This document shows, piece after piece, positions 36,263 through 46,003 of a stretch of DNA of 64,000 nt; position 1 is the first letter of the stretch; every line of letters begins with the position of its first letter. This stretch comes from Alphaproteobacteria bacterium (GTDB lineage Bacteria; Pseudomonadota; Alphaproteobacteria; Micropepsales; Micropepsaceae). The translations under genes were made by a program, and so were the position numbers. The notes beneath the pieces were generated by a model. It was not told the DNA's origin. It searched no databases and was given only the letters and a program-made list of their open reading frames with translations. The stretch covers positions 114,895 through 178,894 of the forward strand of contig PMKE01000071.1 of NCBI GenBank assembly GCA_003158585.1. The letters run 5' to 3'.

Positions 36263-37651
36263 TCAGCGCGGCACGTAGAAGGCGCCGTAGTCGTCGGCGT
36301 GATCGAGCCGGTAGGAACGCTGCATCGCGCGGTCGACGTTATCCCCGAGCGAATCCGGCGAATCGGGATCGAACTGGATGACGGCAAAACGCCGTGCCTC
36401 GATCAGGTGGGCCAGCTCGGCGTCGCTGCGCGCGCCCGTCTCGAATGCCTCACCCGTGTTGAAGACATCGACCGTCGCCCGTTTGCGTGCCCAGTAGCAG
36501 AACGCCAGCGTTTCGCAGATGGCCGGACCCGGGTGCACCGCCAGAAAGGCGATGTCGGCACGGGCCATTAGCACTTCGTCGTTCATGGGATGAAGCCAGT
36601 AATCCGCCTCGGACATGGTATCTGCGGCAGCGAGCAAGACCGGAGCAGCGAAAGCTGCGGCGGCCAGGGCGCCGCGAACGCCATCCGCAAGCCGGTTCAG
36701 CGCAAGGGCCGCAGCCAAGGCCAGCGCGATGTCCGCGTCGAACATCGCATTGACGTCGACGCCCGCCCCGCCCAGGAAACCCATGCCGAGCACGAGGCCG
36801 ACGGCGACGTAGATCGCACAGAGGCGGACTTGGGGATCGGGCCAGCGCCGGGCGCAGAGGACTGCAAGTCCCGCCAATGGTACGCCACTCCATTCCAGCC
36901 ATTCCTTGAGGCCGGTCCACAGTTGCGCGAAGGAATAGCTACGCGGAGACAGAAGGTGTGCCGGCAGTCCCGATCCGTAGGCGAGACGGAAGACGACAAG
37001 TCCTGCCGCCAGGAAGCAAACTCCGAAAGCGGCCAGACGCAAGGCGCTTTTCCGCTCGTGGAACGCGAGCCACGCCGTCATGGCGAGCGCCATCGCGATC
37101 ACGTTGTGCTTGACGAAGACTGCGAGCACGAACAACGCCGCCGCCGCAACCAGCCTTTCCGTGTCGCGTGGCTCGCGCAGCAGCAGAACGAATCCTGCCA
37201 TGGCGATTGCCTGCGCCAGGAGTTGCGGGTCGTCCATGCCTACATAATCGGTGAAGACGAGCATGCCGGCCGCGTAGAACAGTGCGGCGAAGGCAGCCTG
37301 CCGGCGTGCGCACGCCATGCGCCGCGCGGCTGCATAGATGCCGGCTACTACCCCCATTAGGGCGAGGAGGGAAACGACGCGGCCCGCAACGATCATGTCG
37401 CCAAGAAATTGTCCGACCCCGCCGACAAGATAGAACGACAAGGGCGGATAGTTGTTGACCATGAAGCTGTGCGGATCGGGATAAAGCGCCCCGCCGCCCA
37501 TCGCCGCGGCGGCATGATAGGCGTTCCAGCCTTCATTGGGATCCAGTGGAACGTGCAGGAAGAGGATTGCGACGACGCGCGCTATTCCCGCCGCGCAAAA
37601 CGCCGCCAGCACGGCAACGACCAGAAGCGACATGGCACGATTCGGGTTCAT
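36263..37651 (-). CDS. Multipass membrane glycosyltransferase-like protein (ArnT/PMT-like)
   Basis: 462 aa, many TM segments; 'PLDPNEGWNAYHAAAAMGGGALYPDPHSFMVNNYPPLSFYLVG'. Confidence 0.6.
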   Translation of the reverse strand: MNPNRAMSLLVVAVLAAFCAAGIARVVAILFLHVPLDPNEGWNAYHAAAAMGGGALYPDPHSFMVNNYPPLSFYLVGGVGQFLGDMIVAGRVVSLLALMGVVAGIYAAARRMACARRQAAFAALFYAAGMLVFTDYVGMDDPQLLAQAIAMAGFVLLLREPRDTERLVAAAALFVLAVFVKHNVIAMALAMTAWLAFHERKSALRLAAFGVCFLAAGLVVFRLAYGSGLPAHLLSPRSYSFAQLWTGLKEWLEWSGVPLAGLAVLCARRWPDPQVRLCAIYVAVGLVLGMGFLGGAGVDVNAMFDADIALALAAALALNRLADGVRGALAAAAFAAPVLLAAADTMSEADYWLHPMNDEVLMARADIAFLAVHPGPAICETLAFCYWARKRATVDVFNTGEAFETGARSDAELAHLIEARRFAVIQFDPDSPDSLGDNVDRAMQRSYRLDHADDYGAFYVPR

Positions 37652-39213
37652 ATCCTGCCACAGGCGGATGTCGGGTGGACGTCGTAAAGCGAGTAGAAAC
37701 TTCCCGCATGACGCAGCGTGAGGAAGGCCGGGACATCGCTCGGCTTGCCGTCACCGGTGACGACCACCGCAATATTATAGTGACACTGGAAGAACTTGAG
37801 ATACGGAAACATCTCTTCGATGTCGGAATCTCCGTTGTCCTGGCCCAAGGACAGGGCTTCGAGTTCCGTCACGTCGGGCGGCGAACCCTGTTCGGCACTG
37901 CTCGCCGCCAGCCTGTCGTAGGGCGGTCTCAATTGCACGACATGCTGTCCCTTGGTGGCGAACATGAGGGACGTGAAGGCGCCGCGATCCGGGATGGCGA
38001 ATTCCGCCATGTGCCAATAGGGCTGGTCGGGAGCTTCGTCGAGCGCGTTGCTGTCGACGACCGTCACGATCCTGGAACCCTGCGAAATCTGCGAAATTGC
38101 CGCACGAAATTCCTGGTATTGCTTGTCGGTGCCCATCCAGCTCAGGGCCATCGTCGCGGAAATCCAGCAGGCGACCAGAAGCAAAGCCGCGCCCAAAGCC
38201 GCCGCTGTACGCTTGCCGATGTTCCATTCCATCGCCGCGAACACCATCACGCCCAGCACCGCCGGCAGCCGCAGATCGACGCCCCAGCCGCCCAGCGCCC
38301 ATTCCGGCGAGACCAGCGTCAGCAGCGCCAGCATCAGCACGAGGGGTGTCAGAACCGGAAGCATCTTCAGCTTGCCGTAAGCGAAGCCCGCGAACACCAG
38401 GATCGCCAGCGCGCCGATCAACAGATAGGCCGGTTCGCTGTAAGAGGATTGGATGGTGGCTGCGAGACGGTCGCCGATCGTATCGCCGAAATCGAACGCG
38501 AACTCGTTGCTGCCGGTCCCGGCCGGTTTGAGGAACAAGAAAGCGATAGCGGCCGGAAGAAAAATCAGAACGAGAGGAAATACACGCTTGGCCAAGGCGG
38601 CAAACGACCATTTCTGTTCTTCCCAGGCCCGGGTTGCTTCATAGCAACCGGCCATCGCCAGGAAGATCACGGCGCCAATCAGATGACAGGCGTAAAGCGC
38701 TGTCGCAGCCAGGGCAAAACCGGCAAGCGTGAAGGGTCCGCGCCTCTTGTCCGTCCAAATCCAGGCGGCAAACACGACGAACGAAAGTCCGGCAGCGAAA
38801 GTGTAGTTGAAGAATCCCCAGGTAAAATTCGCGTTATAGGCAAAGAACGCTCCGGCCAGCGGCTCCGGGCCAAGCCTTCCCGTCGCGGCGCGCTGGATGG
38901 CGGCCGGGCCGAGAACCCACATCGCCACCGCGGCGCTGAGGAAGAGTTTGATGGCCGCGTTCAGCGGCATCACTTTGCCGAGCAGCGGCACAGCCAGCTC
39001 GGACGCCAGATTCGGCACGAAAACCCAATGGATGACGTAGAAATTCGCAAGCGGTGCGGCGCGCGCGCCATCCGAGATCAGGGCGAAGCCTGCCAGATGC
39101 GCGGGGTAATCCGGCATGCCCGGTATGTGAACGGCCCAGAGCGGCACGATGAGTAAGCAGGTTGCCGCGATAAGCGCGGCAAGCGGCCAGTTGCGCCCCA
39201 GAAGAGAATCCAT
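37648..39213 (-). CDS. Multipass membrane protein, glycosyltransferase-like
   Basis: 521 aa, TM-rich; 'PLWAVHIPGMPDYPAHLAGFALI'; ATGA coupling with 36263..37651. Confidence 0.5.
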   Translation of the reverse strand: MDSLLGRNWPLAALIAATCLLIVPLWAVHIPGMPDYPAHLAGFALISDGARAAPLANFYVIHWVFVPNLASELAVPLLGKVMPLNAAIKLFLSAAVAMWVLGPAAIQRAATGRLGPEPLAGAFFAYNANFTWGFFNYTFAAGLSFVVFAAWIWTDKRRGPFTLAGFALAATALYACHLIGAVIFLAMAGCYEATRAWEEQKWSFAALAKRVFPLVLIFLPAAIAFLFLKPAGTGSNEFAFDFGDTIGDRLAATIQSSYSEPAYLLIGALAILVFAGFAYGKLKMLPVLTPLVLMLALLTLVSPEWALGGWGVDLRLPAVLGVMVFAAMEWNIGKRTAAALGAALLLVACWISATMALSWMGTDKQYQEFRAAISQISQGSRIVTVVDSNALDEAPDQPYWHMAEFAIPDRGAFTSLMFATKGQHVVQLRPPYDRLAASSAEQGSPPDVTELEALSLGQDNGDSDIEEMFPYLKFFQCHYNIAVVVTGDGKPSDVPAFLTLRHAGSFYSLYDVHPTSACGRI

Positions 39214-39225
39214 TGCTGTCCGCTG

Positions 39226-40425
39226 TTAAGCCCCGGCGTTTACGAGCTCCACCTGTACTACATCCGTCCGCCCCACGGCAAAGGTCGCCGCACAGATGTT
39301 GAGATAGAACTGCCAGTTGCGCAGGAAACGGTCGTCGTGGCCCATGGCCTTGATCTCGGTGCTGCGCTCGCGCATGCGTGCGGACCACTCCCGCAAAGTC
39401 CTGGCGTAGTCCTTGCCGAAGGCGAACTGGCCCGTGACCTTGAGGCCGGCGCGTTCCGCCTCTTCGCGGAAGCGTTGCAGCGAAGGCAGCATACCGCCCG
39501 GAAAGACATAGTGGCGGATGAAATCGCTGCGCAGCCGGTAGTCGGCAAAGAGATCGTCGCGGATGGTGATCGTCTGGATCAGGGCACGCCCGCCGCGCTT
39601 CAGCCGGTCGGCCACGGCGCGGAAATACTGCGGCCAATACTGCTCGCCGACCGCCTCGAACATCTCGATCGAGACGATCGTGTCGAACAGCCCGCGCGCC
39701 TTGCGATAGTCCTCGAGAACGATGTCGGCGGCGCCCTTCAGGCGCTCGACGGCATAGCGGTATTGCGAGGGGGAGATCGTCAGGCCGGTAATCCTGTGGC
39801 CGTATTGGACCGCCCGTTCGGCGAAGCCGCCCCAGCCGCAGCCGATTTCGAGCACCGAAGCGCCCGGTTTGGCGAAGCGTGCGAGGATTCGTTCGTATTT
39901 GTTCTGTTGCGCCTCTTCCAGCGTGTGCGCCGTGTCGCCGAACAGAGCGGAGGAGTAAGTCATGCTCTTGTCGAGCCACAGCGCGTAGAACTCGTTGCCG
40001 ACGTCGTAATGCGCCTCGATGTTGCGCTTGCTGCCCGCCAGCGAATTGCGCCGGATGAAGCGGTCGCTGACGACGAGTGCCATGCGGCTGAGGAATCCGC
40101 CATGCGCATACTTCGCCATCGTGTCTATGTTCATCAGGAACAGAGAGATGAGCTTCTCGATGTCGTCGGTATCCCAGGCACCGTCGATATAATCCTCGCC
40201 CAGCGCGATGTCGCCGCGCGCCACGATATGGCGCAACACGTCCCAGTCGCGGATGTGAAAGCGTGCCTTGGGACCGGGATTGCGGCCTTCGGCGATGCGA
40301 ACCTCGCCATTGGGCGCGATGAACTCGAGTGTGCCGTACTCCAGATGCGACAACACCTCGTACCAGTGCTTTTCAATGAAGAAGCTGACGAGCGGCGTCA
40401 TAGGGGCCTCCGGCGGCCAGTCCAA
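39226..40425 (-). CDS. cfa: Cyclopropane-fatty-acyl-phospholipid synthase family
   Basis: 'HYDVGNEFYALWLDKSMTYSSALF', 'VLEIGCGWGGFAERAVQYGHRITGLTISPSQ'. Confidence 0.93.
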   Translation of the reverse strand: MDWPPEAPMTPLVSFFIEKHWYEVLSHLEYGTLEFIAPNGEVRIAEGRNPGPKARFHIRDWDVLRHIVARGDIALGEDYIDGAWDTDDIEKLISLFLMNIDTMAKYAHGGFLSRMALVVSDRFIRRNSLAGSKRNIEAHYDVGNEFYALWLDKSMTYSSALFGDTAHTLEEAQQNKYERILARFAKPGASVLEIGCGWGGFAERAVQYGHRITGLTISPSQYRYAVERLKGAADIVLEDYRKARGLFDTIVSIEMFEAVGEQYWPQYFRAVADRLKRGGRALIQTITIRDDLFADYRLRSDFIRHYVFPGGMLPSLQRFREEAERAGLKVTGQFAFGKDYARTLREWSARMRERSTEIKAMGHDDRFLRNWQFYLNICAATFAVGRTDVVQVELVNAGA

Positions 40426-40624
40426 CTAACGCCTTTATAACCCGCGGGGCAGGGGGCCGGAAACCAATTTACCCCGCTGGGCGCGTGGCGGACGCTACGC
40501 AAACTTATGTAAGTTGTTGAAGTTTATGGTATTGCTTGATGATCGCCGCTGCGTCCCGCGGGCACTTGACGGCGCCACCGCCTGAAGTCAGGAAAGCGCC
40601 CCTCAAGGAGCGATTCTCACCACC

Positions 40625-41743
40625 GTGGAACAGAAGCCGCAGAACCCCGTCCGGCAGGAAACAGAAGTGCTTCTTTCCGTCGTCTTCCCGACCTTCAACG
40701 AGCGGGGAAACGTCGCCGAACTGGTGAAGCGACTCGACAGCACGCTCTCCGCCGTTGCCTGGGAAGCGATCTTCGTCGACGACAATTCTCCCGACGGAAC
40801 CGCCGACGCCGTGAAGGCGATGGCGCAGCGCGATCCGCGCGTCCGCTGCCTGCGCAGGGTGGGCAGGCGCGGCTTGGCCGGGGCCTGCATCGAGGGGATG
40901 CTTTCCTCCAGTGCGCCTTTTGTGGCGGTGATGGACGCCGATCTCCAGCATGACGAGCGCGTGCTGCCGGCCATGCTCGCCAAGCTCCAGTCAGGCGATT
41001 GCGACCTTGTGGCGGCGACGCGCTACGTCGAAGGCGGCAGCGCGGGTTCCTTCAGCAAAAAGCGCGGAAAGATAAGCCGTCTTGCGACGCTGATCACCCG
41101 GCACGTCCTCGGCACCTCGCTCAGCGATCCGATGAGCGGCTTCTTCATGATGCGCCGGGATGTGTTCGACGGCATGGTGGGGCGCCTGTCTCCGGTGGGC
41201 TTCAAGATCCTGATCGACATCGCCACCGCCGGCGAGGGACTGCGCATCGCGGAGCAGCCTTTCTCCTTCGGCACCCGCCAGGAAGGCGAAAGCAAGTTCA
41301 ACGTGCAGATCGGCGTGGAATTCCTCGGCCTCTTGCTGTCGAAGCTGTCGAGGGGGCTGGTCGACCCGCGCTTCATCTTCTTCGCCATCGTGGGCGCCAT
41401 CGGCATCGCGGTGAACCTCGCGGTGTTGAAAGTTTCGCTTCTGGCATGGCCTCTTTCCTTTGAGCTGGCCAAGTCCGTTGCGACCCTCTTCTCCATGGTC
41501 AGCAACTTCCTGCTCAACAACAGCCTGACCTATCGCGACCGTCGACTGCGCGGGTTCGGCCTGCTGCGAGGCTTTATCGGCTTCTGCCTGTTCGGCGCCG
41601 TGGGGGCTATCACGGATATCGGCCTTGCTTCGCAGCTTTACGGCGACCATGAAGTCTGGTGGGTGGCCGGACTGGCTGGCTCCGTCATGGGTGTGCTGTG
41701 GAACTACGCCATGTCCAGCATGTTCATCTGGCGCACGCGATGA
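40625..41743 (+). CDS. Glycosyltransferase family 2 (polyprenyl-phosphate mannosyltransferase-like) with GtrA-like C-terminal domain
   Basis: 'LSVVFPTFNERGNVAELVKRL', 'IFVDDNSPDGTADAVKAMA', C-terminal 4-TM GtrA-like; GTG start. Confidence 0.9.
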   Translation: MEQKPQNPVRQETEVLLSVVFPTFNERGNVAELVKRLDSTLSAVAWEAIFVDDNSPDGTADAVKAMAQRDPRVRCLRRVGRRGLAGACIEGMLSSSAPFVAVMDADLQHDERVLPAMLAKLQSGDCDLVAATRYVEGGSAGSFSKKRGKISRLATLITRHVLGTSLSDPMSGFFMMRRDVFDGMVGRLSPVGFKILIDIATAGEGLRIAEQPFSFGTRQEGESKFNVQIGVEFLGLLLSKLSRGLVDPRFIFFAIVGAIGIAVNLAVLKVSLLAWPLSFELAKSVATLFSMVSNFLLNNSLTYRDRRLRGFGLLRGFIGFCLFGAVGAITDIGLASQLYGDHEVWWVAGLAGSVMGVLWNYAMSSMFIWRTR

Positions 41744-43200
41744 GGCGCGAAACGCAGCTTATCGCTGCGTTGACGATTCTTTGCGCCCTGCGCCTTTTGG
41801 CGGGTGAGCTGCTGCCGCTTTCTTCGGACGAGGCCTATTACTGGCTGTGGTCGCGCCATCTGGCGGCCGGCTATTACGACCATCCGCCGGCCATCGCTTT
41901 CGTGATCCGCGCCGGCACTTTGCTGTTCGGCGATACGCCGTTCGGCCTGCGCGTCGGCGGCATCCTGCTCTCCTTCGCGGCGAGCTGGTTCATCTGGCGC
42001 ACGGCGGCGATACTTTTGCGCAGCGAGAAGGCGGGCGCGCTGGCCTGTCTGCTGTTCAATCTCACGCTGATGGCCGCCGTCGAGACGATGGCGGCGACCC
42101 CCGATGCGCCCTCCATCGCCGCGTCGGCCGCCTTGGTGTGGACGCTGGCGAAAGTCGCCGAAACGAAGGACGGACGATGGTGGCTGGCGGCGGGACTGGC
42201 GGCCGGTCTCGGCCTCTTGTCGAAGTACAGCGCCCTGTTTCTGGGTGCCGGAACCCTGGTCTGGCTCATCGCCAGCCCGCCGATGCGGCGCTGGCTGACA
42301 TCATTCTGGCCTTATCTCGGCGGCGCGGCGGCGCTGGCGATTTTCTCGCCGAATCTCTGGTGGAATGCAGGGCACGATTGGGCGACCTTCGTCTTCCAGT
42401 TCGGTCGGCTCGGCGGCGAGCATTTCACGCTTCGCTATCTTGCCGAGTTTCTCGGCGCTCAGATTGTCCTGGCAAGCCCGTTCATTCTGGTGCTGGGCGT
42501 CCTGGGCTTGTCGGCTGCATCCCGGCGGGACGAGCGTCGCGCACTGATCGCTGCCATCCTGTGGCCCTGCATTATCTACTTCACTTGGCATTCGTTGCAC
42601 GATCGCGTGCAGGGCAACTGGCCTTGCTTCCTCTATCCTTTGCTGGCGGTGGCCGCCGCCGACGCCATGCTTCGACCTGACTGGACAGGCTGGCGCGCGC
42701 CGCTCGCCCGCTGGTCGGCGCGGCTCGCCGTTCCGGTTGCGGCGGTGCTGCTGCTCGCCGGTTATGCCCAGGCCCTGATCGGCGTCGTGCCCTTCGGGCG
42801 CAAGGACCCGCTGGCGCGGCTTCTGGCGGTCGGCCTTCCCGAAGTGACCGCGAAGGTGGAGAAGCTACGCGTCGCCACGGGTGCAGCTGCGATCCTGACG
42901 ACGGATTATGCGACCACGGGCTGGTTCGCCTTCTATGCGCCGTCCGAAGCTCCGGTCGTCGACATTGGCGAGGATTATCGCTGGCCCGATGCGCCGCCCC
43001 CCGCCGTCAAGCTTCTTGAAAGACCCGCACTCTACGTGACGGAAATGCGGCGCGACCGCCACGATCTGATTGCGGCGCATTTCGGCGAGGTCACTGAGAT
43101 CGCCCGCATCGACCGCGAGCGCGCCGGCGTTCCCATCGCCCACTATGTGGTCTATCGCGTCGGCAGCCTGAAGGGCTCGCCGCCCGGCCGCATGCCATAA
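41740..43200 (+). CDS. Glycosyltransferase family 39 protein
   Basis: 'LSSDEAYYWLWSRHLAAGYYDHPPAIAFVIRAGTLLFGDTPFGLRV'; ATGA overlap with upstream GT2. Confidence 0.9.
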   Translation: MRRETQLIAALTILCALRLLAGELLPLSSDEAYYWLWSRHLAAGYYDHPPAIAFVIRAGTLLFGDTPFGLRVGGILLSFAASWFIWRTAAILLRSEKAGALACLLFNLTLMAAVETMAATPDAPSIAASAALVWTLAKVAETKDGRWWLAAGLAAGLGLLSKYSALFLGAGTLVWLIASPPMRRWLTSFWPYLGGAAALAIFSPNLWWNAGHDWATFVFQFGRLGGEHFTLRYLAEFLGAQIVLASPFILVLGVLGLSAASRRDERRALIAAILWPCIIYFTWHSLHDRVQGNWPCFLYPLLAVAAADAMLRPDWTGWRAPLARWSARLAVPVAAVLLLAGYAQALIGVVPFGRKDPLARLLAVGLPEVTAKVEKLRVATGAAAILTTDYATTGWFAFYAPSEAPVVDIGEDYRWPDAPPPAVKLLERPALYVTEMRRDRHDLIAAHFGEVTEIARIDRERAGVPIAHYVVYRVGSLKGSPPGRMP

Positions 43201-43220
43201 AGAAGCGCAAAGGCCCGCGA

Positions 43221-44237
43221 TTACGCGTTGCCGCGCGTCTTTAGCCGCACGCGCGCCACGATGTCGGTGGCGGTGATGAACAGCGTGGAGCCGCCCTCGC
43301 CGAAGGCGCAGTTGGAGGCTGTGCGGGCTGAGACGTTGATCTGGCCGAGCAGCCTGGCTTCTTTCGACAACACCATGATGCCGCCGGGTCCGGTGGCGAA
43401 GAGGTTGCCCAATTCGTCGACCTTCATGCCGTCCGGCATGCCTTTGGCGTTGGGCGTCAGCATCGGCGTGGTGTCGAAGAAGATCGAAGAGCTTGTCGGC
43501 AGGCCGTCGGCGCCCAGTTGGAACGCCTTTATCACCGGCTGCTTCGGATCGGTGTTCGAGACGTAAAGCGTGCTCTCGTCCGGCGACAAGGCGATCCCGT
43601 TGGGCCGCAGGAACGACTGATCGAGGAGGGTGATCTTCCCGTCCGGCGTAATGCGGTAGATGCCGCTGTAGGCTAGTTCCCTGGCGGGGGAATTCTCGAG
43701 TCCTTCGAGGCCGTAACACGGATCGGTGAAATAGATCGCGCCCGAGCGGGCGATGCAGAGGTCGTTAGGACTGTTGAACCGCTTACCTTCATAGCGGTCC
43801 ACGACGATCTGCTTCTTCTTGGTGGCGAGATCGACGCGCGCCAGGGCGCGGTTGCCGGAATCGCACATCACCAGCGCGCCGGAGGCGTCGATCGCCAGAC
43901 CGTTGGCGCCCGCCTCGCGCAGTGCCGGGTCGGTCCCGTCAAACCCGGAAGGTTTGAGGAAGACTCTCGATCCCTCCGTGCTTGTCCAGCGGCTGACGGT
44001 GTTCAACGGCGGATCGCTGAATAAGAGATAGCCGCCGTTCTTCACCCAGACCGGGCCTTCCGTCCATTGGTTGCCATAGGCGATCTGTTCGACCGGCGTG
44101 CCGGGCTCAATCAGGGCGTCGAGCCCCGCGCTCACGCGCCAGATGGTCCCATAGGAGTCGGCCGCAACCGCTCCGCGCGCCGCAAACGTACAGGCAACTC
44201 CCGCCACGAGAATGGCGCGACGCGACAATTCGGACAT
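43221..44237 (-). CDS. SMP-30/gluconolactonase/LRE family protein, exported (Tat-like signal)
   Basis: 'MSELSRRAILVAGVACTFAARG'; 'SPNDLCIARSGAIYFTDPCYGL', 'PNGIALSPDESTLYVSNTD'. Confidence 0.88.
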   Translation of the reverse strand: MSELSRRAILVAGVACTFAARGAVAADSYGTIWRVSAGLDALIEPGTPVEQIAYGNQWTEGPVWVKNGGYLLFSDPPLNTVSRWTSTEGSRVFLKPSGFDGTDPALREAGANGLAIDASGALVMCDSGNRALARVDLATKKKQIVVDRYEGKRFNSPNDLCIARSGAIYFTDPCYGLEGLENSPARELAYSGIYRITPDGKITLLDQSFLRPNGIALSPDESTLYVSNTDPKQPVIKAFQLGADGLPTSSSIFFDTTPMLTPNAKGMPDGMKVDELGNLFATGPGGIMVLSKEARLLGQINVSARTASNCAFGEGGSTLFITATDIVARVRLKTRGNA

Positions 44238-44348
44238 GAGAACCTCCGCAGGACTGGGACGGATGAACCTAACCATATCCGGCAAGAAACCTAAAGCGCC
44301 GTTGCAGTTGCGGCTGCGATCAGCGGTCAAATGGCCGCAATCGGCGGT

Positions 44349-45137
44349 TCAATCGCCGCGCGTTGCGACAATTATTTGGTAAAGCCCGCCGAAGAACCTG
44401 TCGTGCCTGAACGTCATGCCGGGCGGCAGCAGAGAGGCGACGCCGCGGCGCCAGAGCGACGGCACGAAAGGTTCGAGCACGGCGAGGAACGGGTAAAGCA
44501 GATAGCGCAGGGGGTTCCAACCCGACGGCAGGTCGTAATCGACGATCAGGAGCCTGCCGCCCGGTTTCAACACGCGACAGGCTTCTGCGAGGGTTCGGGC
44601 ACGTTCCGCTTCCGGTAGCTCGTGCAGCAGCAGGTAAAGCAGCACGCTGTCGTAATGGCGGTCCGGCAGATTGAGATGCGTGGAGTCCATGCGCAGCAAG
44701 CGCACGGGCGCGCGCTGCGGCAGCTTCCATTTCAGGTTCTTAAGCTGGATGGGCAAGACGTCGACGACGTCGAGTTCCCCGTTGCAGGCGGCGGCGCGCT
44801 TGGCGAGCTTGATGCTGAGATCGCCGTAGGCGCACGCCACCTGCAGCACCTTGCCGAACGGGGCGCCGTCGAATTCGTCGAGCACCGCATCGCGCAGCCG
44901 ATGGTAGTTGCCGAACAGGATGAGATTGATCAGCCACAGCCTGTCGAAAAACTGCACCGCCTTCGGATGGACATAGGCCCACCAGTAATGACGCTGCAGA
45001 TATTCGGGAACGGTCGTCTCTTCGACTGTCGCGACATGCGCCGCGGCCGGCAGCCCGATCTCATCCAGACTCTGATACATGGGAACCGTATGACGTGTTT
45101 CGCCCCGCAAGATGAGGGACATCCGGGTGGCGGGCAA
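44349..45137 (-). CDS. rquA: RquA-like methyltransferase (rhodoquinone biosynthesis)
   Basis: 'YWWAYVHPKAVQFFDRLWLINLILFGNYHRLRDAVLDE...GKVLQVACAYGDLSIKLAKR' characteristic RquA N-terminal region and noncanonical motif I. Confidence 0.8.
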   Translation of the reverse strand: MPATRMSLILRGETRHTVPMYQSLDEIGLPAAAHVATVEETTVPEYLQRHYWWAYVHPKAVQFFDRLWLINLILFGNYHRLRDAVLDEFDGAPFGKVLQVACAYGDLSIKLAKRAAACNGELDVVDVLPIQLKNLKWKLPQRAPVRLLRMDSTHLNLPDRHYDSVLLYLLLHELPEAERARTLAEACRVLKPGGRLLIVDYDLPSGWNPLRYLLYPFLAVLEPFVPSLWRRGVASLLPPGMTFRHDRFFGGLYQIIVATRGD

Positions 45138-45345
45138 TGTGGCGGAATCGGCCGGGGCGGTGCGCGCCTTCGTCGCGGCGGCCGTGCGATGCCGCGCGGC
45201 TGCATCGGCGACGCCGAGTTGCAGATGTTCGTGACAATCCCGTCATTCATCGTAATGACAGCGCGGTCTTTGCCTTCACCCATGCAGGAAGCGAGACGCT
45301 GGTATGTCCGAACCGCCAGCGTCCGAACCATTGTATTACATCAGG

Positions 45346-45825
45346 TTACCAAGACTTCCCGTCAGCATACCCTTCCACACAACGATTCTGTTCTTCGAAG
45401 ATTTGAATCTTTCGAATGCGTTCGGCGTGGCGACCGCCATCGAAGGGCGTCTTGATCCACACATCAATAATCATCTTGGCAAGCTCCAATCCGACGACTC
45501 GAGCGCCTAATGCCAGGACATTGGCATCATTGTGCGCTCTGGAGAGCATCGCCGAGTACGGCTCGCTGCAGGTCACTGCGCGAACGCCCCTGACCTTGTT
45601 GGCGCAAATGCCAATACCGACTCCCGTGCCGCAAAAAAGAATGCCGCGATCGAAATTTCCCCCCACAACAGATTTGGCGACTGCAAAACCGTATTCGCAA
45701 TAGTCGACAGGCTCCATGCTCATGGCGCCAAAATCAACAACCTCATGTTCGGCCCCGCACAACCATTTCGCCACTTCGGATTTGAAGGCGAATGCGGTGT
45801 GATCTGAACCAATTGCTATTCTCAT
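45346..45825 (-). CDS. RpiB/LacA/LacB family sugar-phosphate isomerase
   Basis: 'MRIAIGSDHTAFAFKSEVAKWL', 'GILFCGTGVGIGICANKVRGVRAVTCSEPYSAMLSRAHNDANVLALGARVVG'. Confidence 0.93.
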   Translation of the reverse strand: MRIAIGSDHTAFAFKSEVAKWLCGAEHEVVDFGAMSMEPVDYCEYGFAVAKSVVGGNFDRGILFCGTGVGIGICANKVRGVRAVTCSEPYSAMLSRAHNDANVLALGARVVGLELAKMIIDVWIKTPFDGGRHAERIRKIQIFEEQNRCVEGYADGKSW

Positions 45826-46003
45826 TGCTTCATTTCCCCCTCTTGCAGCCATACCGATGAACTCGTCCTGTTTTGATCGAACCGATAGGGACACTTCCCC
45901 CTCGAATGCCCCAGGACAGCCCGCAACGTAAGTTCCACCGACTACCTCTCAAAACCACTTCCACGCCGGGAAGAGTTCTTGATGCAACGAGGGCGGTAAC
46001 AGA

